Position numbers and translations under genes: made by a program
Notes under the pieces: model-generated
What the model was told of the DNA's origin: nothing
The model's database searches: none
What the model saw: the letters and a program-made list of their open reading frames with translations, nothing else
Part shown: in pieces, positions 58,099 through 64,000 of the stretch
Position numbering within the stretch: position 1 is the first letter of the stretch
How the letters are laid out: each line of letters starts with the position of its first letter
Assembly: GCA_028826165.1 (NCBI GenBank)
Contig: JAPDFW010000081.1
Coordinates: 700,501-764,500 of the forward strand
Direction: 5' to 3'
Length of the DNA: 64,000 bases
Origin: Anaeramoeba ignava
Taxonomy: Eukaryota > Metamonada > Anaeramoebidae

Positions 58099-60896
58099 AT
58101 GTTTTTACGTTTTAAAAGAGCATTAATATTTACATTTATTTTGGATATTACATTGACAGTTGCATTTTTCTTTTTATCAGGAATTAAAAATTTAGACAAA
58201 TTTCTTTCGGCAGAATTTGGTGACTATTCAATAAAAGATTCTGTTATTGATTTGGTTGTAATTTTTACTATTTTTTATTTTGTTATTTTTCAATTAAATT
58301 TACAAATTCGAATTCAAATTCAAATTCAAATTAACCCCTTAAATTAATTCTTAATTGAATTTATCAATCCCCATTAATTTAAAAAAAAAATTATAACATG
58401 AATTCAATTTAAAAATATCAAAATATATGCATTAATATTTAAATAATACTCAAAAAAATAAGATGAGAAAAAATTCAAATAAATTAAAAAATCCAAATAA
58501 TCAAAAAAAAAGTGCCAAATCATTAGTTTGGATAATAAAATATAAATCATTTTATTATTCAAAATTTAATATTCAAAATTTAATATACAATATTTAATAT
58601 ACAATATTTAATATACAATATTTAATATTCAAATATCTAATATTCAATATTTAATATTCAATATTCAAAATAATCAAAAAAAAAGTGCCAAATCATTAGT
58701 TTGAATAATAAAATATAAATCATTTTATTATTCAAAATTTAATATAAAATTCTAATATTCAATATTTAATATCCAATATTCAATATTCTAATATCCAATA
58801 TTCTAAATTCTAATATTCAAATATCCAATATTCAATATTCAATATCCAATATTCTAATATTCAATTCTAATATTCAATATTCAATATTTAATATTTTTTA
58901 TATTATAGATTCTTTCAGTCATTCGAAGTATTTTTTTTGTTGTTTTCTATCTTGTTTCATTAAAAAGATCAGTACTTCCAGCATTTATTATGTGCATAAT
59001 TTCTGTAATGGTTGTTTTATGGAAAGCACCATTTTACTTCAAACAATCACCATTAAATTATCTATTTCAAGATACATTAATTGGAGTTACAGTAATAGTA
59101 TCAGTAACAGAAACATTAGTTGTTCATTTTGCAAATAAAAGAATTTTAGAAGAAGAAGATGTGCTAATTCCACTTATTCAAGATCAAAATCAAATTCTTC
59201 TCAGCAAACGTTTTATAATGACTGAAAGAGCCAATTTCCCACAATATGTTTCTTTTTCGCAACACAAAAACTTCTCTTTATTTGAGTCATATACTTTGCG
59301 TGCACGTCATCCTACAAAACCTATTTGTTTTTGGATCAAATATTCGATTACCTCTCCAAAAAATAGGCAGTGTGATGGATATGGTGAAGTTTGGGGAGTG
59401 CTTTTTTCAACGTAAATTCAAATCCAAATTCAAAATTAAATTTAAAATTAAATCCAAATCCAAATTCAAATTAAATTCAAAATTAAATTCAAAATTAAAT
59501 TCAAAATTAAATTCAAAATTAAATTCAAAATTAAATTTAAAAATTAAATTTAAAATTAAATCCAAATTCAAATTAAATTCAAAATCAAAATAAAATATAA
59601 TCCAAAATTAAATTCAAAATTCAAAATTAAAATAAAATATAATCCAAAATTAAATTCAAAATTAATAGAACAAAATCACCACAAATTATTATTCGTCAAG
59701 AAGTTCCTTTGCAAGAAATTAAATTCCCAAAACGTAAATTTAATATTACTTTCGGAACTAATAGAATGTCTTCAGTTGGAGCCTCTGGATTAATCAAAGA
59801 AGGTCAAGGAAATGGATTTTATCATCCAAAAAATCACGACACAGTTTCCACTCCAAAAAAAACAGAAATTGAAATGGATATTATTACAAATTTACAAGAT
59901 ACAAAACCAATTCAAAACGATTTTGAAACACTTTCTTTATCTTCTGATCCAGAAAATCTGAACTTATCAATTAAACAAAATTACGAAACAACAAATCAAA
60001 ATGAAATTTCATTAAATGAGAATGAAAATGATGAAAATAACGAAAATAATCAAAATAATGAAAATAACCCAAAAAATAATCAAAATGAAATTCAAATTCC
60101 AAATGATAATGATAAGAATAAGAATGAGAATAAGAATGATTTCAAAATTTATGAATGTGGAAAAAATATCAATACAATACAAGTCAAAGATATCCTGCAA
60201 CAAAAAAAACCTTCAATATTTTCATGGGATATTTCATACGAGTCACAAGTCGAGCCAGTATTTCTCTACGAAGAAGCCTTTTACAAAAACATAAAAAACT
60301 TCGAAAACGTGATAGTATGCTCTACACCACTTGCACAATTTGGAGGAGTAATCACTTATTGCGATGAGGAATTTTCAATTGATGGATTTGAGGGTTCACA
60401 AAGTCATGGATGGGGGAATTCATATACACCAGGACAAGTTTGGGGACAAGTAATGGGATTTGAGCAAAATTCGCAAACTTTTTTGGAAATCATCTCAACT
60501 TCTGTTACTGTTAGCTGCGTGACAAAAAAAGTGTTTCTTCTTGTAATGGGTCATAATAATAAAGTTATTCGTCTCAATTCGTTGTTTAGAGGAAATCATG
60601 CTGAATCCCATTCGGGATTTGTTGGTGATTCGTTCAAGTGGGAATTTCATACTGAATCAAATAGATCTTCTTTTCGTGGTGTTGTTACTGCTGAGAAAAA
60701 TTCTTTTCTTGCAATTAGTTCTCTTGATCCAAAAGGAGGTTATATTCATCACCTGATTTCTGAAAATGCTTCTTGTGATTTAATAATCACAAATAAGAAA
60801 ACTCAACATAAAGAAAAGCTTACAGTTTCAAAAAGATTTTCTATTGAAATTACAGTTGATGATGTTGTTGATGGAATTCCTATTTTTGTTCTTTGA
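58099..60896 (+). CDS. Membrane protein fused to a CrtC/AttH-like (tocopherol-cyclase-like) domain
   Basis: Three exons (58099-58281, 58909-59411, 59669-60896), in phase, 637 aa. Residues 1-150 contain four or five membrane helices (LIFTFILDITLTVAFFFLSG, then VIFTIFYFILSVIRSIFFVV). From about 185 to the end is a soluble beta-rich domain: FWIKYSITSP, GEVWGVLFST, then a long N/E/D-rich insert at about 330-385, then DGFEGSQSHGWGNSYTPGQV and VWGQVMGFEQNSQTFLE at about 465-500. The G-x-GSQxHxWG and WGQVxGF pattern is what I associate with the CrtC/AttH lipocalin-like family known mostly from bacteria; I recall it rather than having aligned it. A hydrophobic-ligand or lipid role at a membrane is inference. 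Confidence 0.75.
58282..58908. repeat. Intron 1 of the AttH-like gene with an internal duplication
   Basis: A segment containing AAAGTGCCAAATCATTAGTT and TATAAATCATTTTATTATTC occurs at about 58493-58577 and again at about 58669-58745, differing at one base in the core. The remainder is TATTCAATATTTAATATTCAA units. Donor GTTATT, acceptor TATAG. Confidence 0.8.
59412..59668. repeat. Intron 2 of the AttH-like gene, AAATTCAAAATT units
   Basis: Mostly AAATTCAAAATT 12-bp units. It splits the first beta-rich segment of the soluble domain. Donor GTAAAT, acceptor ATAG. Confidence 0.82.
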
Positions 60897-61168
60897 AAAG
60901 CAAAAATGATTTTTATTTTTTATTTTTTATTTTTTTATTTTTTATTAAAATAAAGAATAAAAGTTTTTTATTTTTATTTTTGGAGATTTTATTATTATGA
61001 AAAAAAAAATGTAAAAAAAAAAAAGAAAAAAGGAAATCAAATTTTGTATTAATGAGAAAAAATTAGAATGATTTTTTGTTTTTGAATTGAAACGGATTAA
61101 CTTTAAAAAAGAAAAGTAAAATATTATTGAAAAAAAAAAATTATTTTTTTTTGGTTCTTTCTAAATGC

Positions 61169-62976
61169 TTATTTCTTTTTCTTCAAATTAATTTTTTTAA
61201 GATAAAAATCAAGTTCTTGACCCTCTAAAATATAACCATCAGCTCTTCCACATTGACCTGGTCTAGAAGAGATAGCAGCATAAAGTTTTCCGTCATGGAA
61301 TTGTTCAATAAGAGCTTGTTCAAGTTCGTGATTTTGTCTTCTGTGTTTTTTTTTTCTATAAATGGTTTTTGAAAGTGATTTGCCTTTCTTTTTGTGTTTT
61401 TTTGCTTTCTTTTCTTCCTTCTTTTCGTCTTTCTTTTCTTCCTTCTTTTCGTCTTTTTTTTCATCTTCTTTCTTTTCGTCTTTTTTTTCATCTTCTTTCT
61501 TTTCATCTTCTTTCTTTTCATCTTTTTTTTCTTTGTTATCTTTTGAGCTTTTTGGTAATCCTTTAATTAAGTTTTGTCTTTCCAATCTTTTCTTCTTTTT
61601 CAATTTAAGTTTTTTTTGAAGTTTTTTGGTTTTTAAAATTCGCTTTTTCTTAAGAAGTCGTTTAATTTTTTCGATTCTTCTTTGTTTTGCTTCTTTTTTC
61701 TTTTGTTTGAAAAGTTTAGATTTCGATTTCGATTTCTCATCTTTTTTTTCGACTTTTGTTTCTTCTTTCATGTCAACGTCTTTTGTTTCTTCTTTCTTGT
61801 CAGTGTCTTTTTTTTCTTCTTCTTTCTTTTCTTTTTTAGCGTTGAGAAGTTTTTCCTTCAATTTTGTTTTTTTGAGTTCTTTTAATCTTCTCTGTTAATG
61901 ACAAAAAAAAAACAAGAAATATATAAGTCAAATTGTCTTTTTTTTTTGAAAAAACATGAAAAAAAAATTTTTTAAAAAATAATAAAAACCTTTTCATTCA
62001 TATCTTTACGGATTTTTTCACCATAATGTTGTTCATACCATTGTTTAAATGGTGTAGCATCAATTTGAACAATTGCACTTTTAACGAGAGTTTTTGTTCT
62101 GACAAGTTCATTATTAGAAGCATTATAAACAACATCAAGGATGTTAGTTTTACGAGAAATAGCTAAAAAATTTCATTAATTTTTATAAATGAATTTTAAT
62201 TTTAAATTTTTATAAATGAATTTTAATTTTAAATTTTTATAAATGAATTTTAATTTTTATAAATGATTTTAATTTTAATTTTGATATTAATTTTATAATT
62301 TAATTTTAATTTTAATTTTAATTTTATAATTTAATTTTAATTTTATAATTTAATTTTAATTTTAATTTTAATTTTAGTTTTAATTTTAATTTTAATTTTA
62401 ATTCAGATTTTAATTTTCATTTTAATTTTAATTTTAATTTTAATTTTAAATTGAATTTTAATTTTAATTTTAATTTTATAATTTAATTTTAAATTTAATT
62501 TTAAATTTAATTTTATATTTTAATTTTAAATTTAATTTTAAATTTAATTTTATAATTTAATTTTATATTTTAATTTTAATTTTATAAATGATTTTAATTT
62601 TAATTTAATTTTAATTTTATAAATAAATTTTAATTTTAAATTTAATTTTAATTTTATAAATGATTTTAATTTTAATTTTAAATTGAATTTTAATTTTATA
62701 AATGATTTTATAAATGAATTTTAATTTTAGTTTTAATTTATTTTCATTCAATTAAAATAATCTACCTTCAGTTCCCCAAGAGAAATTGCCACTATTAAGA
62801 CGTAAAGCTCTAAATTTTTGATTTCCACCACGAACTCTAACTAAACGAATTCTTTTTTCACCAAGTTTAGTGTTTGCTGCAGGTCTTCCCATTGTGTGTT
62901 TTCTTTTCTTTCTCCATTGTGATTTCTTTGCTCCAGTAAGTCTTTTTTTATGGTCGGAATCTCTACTAATTCCCAT
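61169..62976 (-). CDS. RPS8: 40S ribosomal protein eS8 with a large charged insertion
   Basis: Three exons on the minus strand (62976-62766, 62162-61990, 61891-61169), in phase, 368 aa. The N-terminal 128 aa are canonical eS8 ([60 protein letters not shown]), and the last 60 aa match its C-terminus ([20 protein letters not shown]). Between them lie about 180 residues of K/E/D repeats ([11 protein letters not shown]). Human eS8 is 208 aa, with only about 40 residues in that position. It is a structural protein of the small ribosomal subunit; the insertion maps to the solvent-exposed, eukaryote-specific part of the family (inference). The insert is in the same exon as the conserved end, so it is not a retained intron. 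Confidence 0.93.
62163..62765. repeat. Repeat-filled intron 1 of the eS8 gene
   Basis: (TTTTAA)n with TTTTATAAATGAATTTTAA and TTTATAAATGATTTTAA blocks, antisense to the gene. Sense donor GTAGAT, acceptor TTTAG. Confidence 0.88.
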
Positions 62977-63185
62977 TCTAACTTTCTAGAAATTTTTTTT
63001 TAAAAAAAAAATGAAAATTATTTAAAAAAAAAATTTTTTTTTCTTTTTTTTTTTTTTATTTTTTTTTATCATAATTAGTCATTTAAAAAATTAAATTACT
63101 CATTTTTACAAAAGAAGAAAAAATTAATTTAAATTTAAATTAAAAATTTTTTCATTTTTCTTTTTTTCTTTTTAAAAATAAAATA

Positions 63186-63514
63186 ATGAATACTTTTCTT
63201 CCTTGTTTTTCTCAAGAAAATGGAAAACAAATTCTTCATCAATTTAATCAAGATATTATTGAAATTTCTTCAGGAAATTTAACTACTTTAATTACAATTA
63301 AAGAAGGAAATGTTTATCAATATTCTGAAAGAAATTCACCATCAATTTTAAAATTAGATATTTCAAATATAAAACAAGCAAAAGTTGGTTTTAGTCATTT
63401 TATTTTATTAACAAATGATGGTATTGTATTTGGAAAAGGTTCAACTAGATCAGCTTATGGAAGATCACAAAATGATAAACTAGATTTAAATTATCCAAGT
63501 ATATTGAATCAAAT
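63186..63514 (+). CDS. RCC1-like repeat protein, first exon, continues past the window
   Basis: Encodes about 105 aa with two RCC1-type blade segments (DIIEISSGNLTTLITIKEGN, KQAKVGFSHFILLTNDGIVF followed by GKGSTRSAYG). The frame stops at 63533, but the sequence beyond is a repeat array typical of introns here. Candidate donors are GTATAT at 63499 and GTCAAA at 63515, and I cannot choose between them. Not a close copy of the RCC1-BTB pair at 40-43 kb. Confidence 0.75.
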
Positions 63515-64000
63515 GTCAAATATCAAATATTAATTTTGAAATGAATTTTATAAATGAATTTTAATTTTAATATTAATTTTATAAATGAATATTAGTTTTG
63601 ATTTTAATATTAATTTTAATTTTAATTTTAATTTTAATTTTAATTTTAATTTTAATTTTAATTTTAATTTTAATTTTAATTTTAATTTTAATTTTAATTT
63701 TAATTTTAATTTTAATTTTAATTTTAATTTTAATTTTAATTTTAATTTTAATTTTTAATTTAATTTTAATTTTAATTTTAATTTTAATTTTAATTTAATT
63801 TTAATTTTTAATTTTATAAATGAATTTTAATTTTAATTTTAATTTTAATTTTAATTTTAATTTTAATTTTAATTTTAATTTTAATTTTGATTTTGATTTT
63901 AATTTTAATTTTAATTTTAATTTTAATTTTAATTTTAATTTTAATTTTAATTTAATTTTAATTTTAATTTATAAATGAATTTTAATTTATAAATGAATTT
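63515..64000. repeat. (TTTTAA)n array, probable intron running off the window
   Basis: Over 450 bp of AATTTT hexamers with TTTATAAATGAATTTT blocks at both ends. Same family as the intron repeats at 4.6, 55.6 and 62.2 kb, which supports reading it as intron 1 of the RCC1-like gene. Confidence 0.8.

Overview
The window is AT-rich nuclear DNA from a unicellular eukaryote. Genes carry GT-AG spliceosomal introns, TAA, TAG and TGA all end reading frames, and the proteins are eukaryotic signalling and cytoskeletal families with long N, Q, E, K and S tracts. The domain repertoire (BTB/RCC1, TLDc, ankyrin-RhoGEF, DOCK, talin-like FERM, PAS-RGS-DUF547, rhomboid, many small GTPases) and the homopolymer-rich base composition suggest an amoeboid protist; an Anaeramoeba-like metamonad is my best guess, held only moderately because no rRNA or other marker is present. 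Exon structures were rebuilt by hand from splice sites and reading-frame phase.

Layout: 0.1-1.1 kb broken BTB gene with an internal tandem duplication; 1.2-6.3 kb (-) ankyrin-RhoGEF; 7.0-9.2 kb (-) multi-pass membrane protein; 9.5-14.6 kb (+) PAS-coiled coil-RGS-DUF547; 14.8-15.6 kb (+) membrane protein; 15.8-17.1 kb (-) Ras; 17.3-20.5 kb satellite block; 20.5-29.0 kb (-) DOCK-family RhoGEF; 29.2-33.6 kb (-) talin-like FERM protein; 33.7-35.8 kb (-) rhomboid; 36.0-36.3 kb BTB/RCC1 gene fragment; 37.3-38.9 kb (-) BTB-TLDc; 39.8-43.4 kb (-) tandem RCC1-BTB pair; 43.5-44.3 kb (+) small membrane protein; 44.8-45.9 kb (-) kelch protein; 46.8-49.5 kb (+) SH3-PH-RhoGAP; 49.9-54.8 kb (+) ABCC transporter with a MITE in an intron; 55.1-56.4 kb (+) Rab; 56.8-57.4 kb (-) Ras; 58.1-60.9 kb (+) membrane protein fused to a CrtC/AttH-like domain; 61.2-63.0 kb (-) ribosomal protein eS8 with a very large charged insertion; 63.2 kb to the end (+) start of another RCC1-like gene.

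Much of the content is small-GTPase signalling: two Ras-type GTPases, a Rab, two RhoGEFs of unrelated mechanism (DH-PH and DOCK), a RhoGAP, an RGS protein and a talin-like adhesion adaptor. These are individually transcribed genes, so any joint role in cell shape and motility is inference.

Three genome-scale features stand out. Introns are bimodal: about 57-150 bp with ordinary sequence, or about 250-2,025 bp and built almost entirely of short AT tandem repeats. The intergenic DNA holds several unrelated satellites (periods 11, 87, about 144 and about 164 bp). Eight gene models need a one-base correction or have a phase mismatch, mostly in A/T runs, which points to residual assembly errors or to recent decay.
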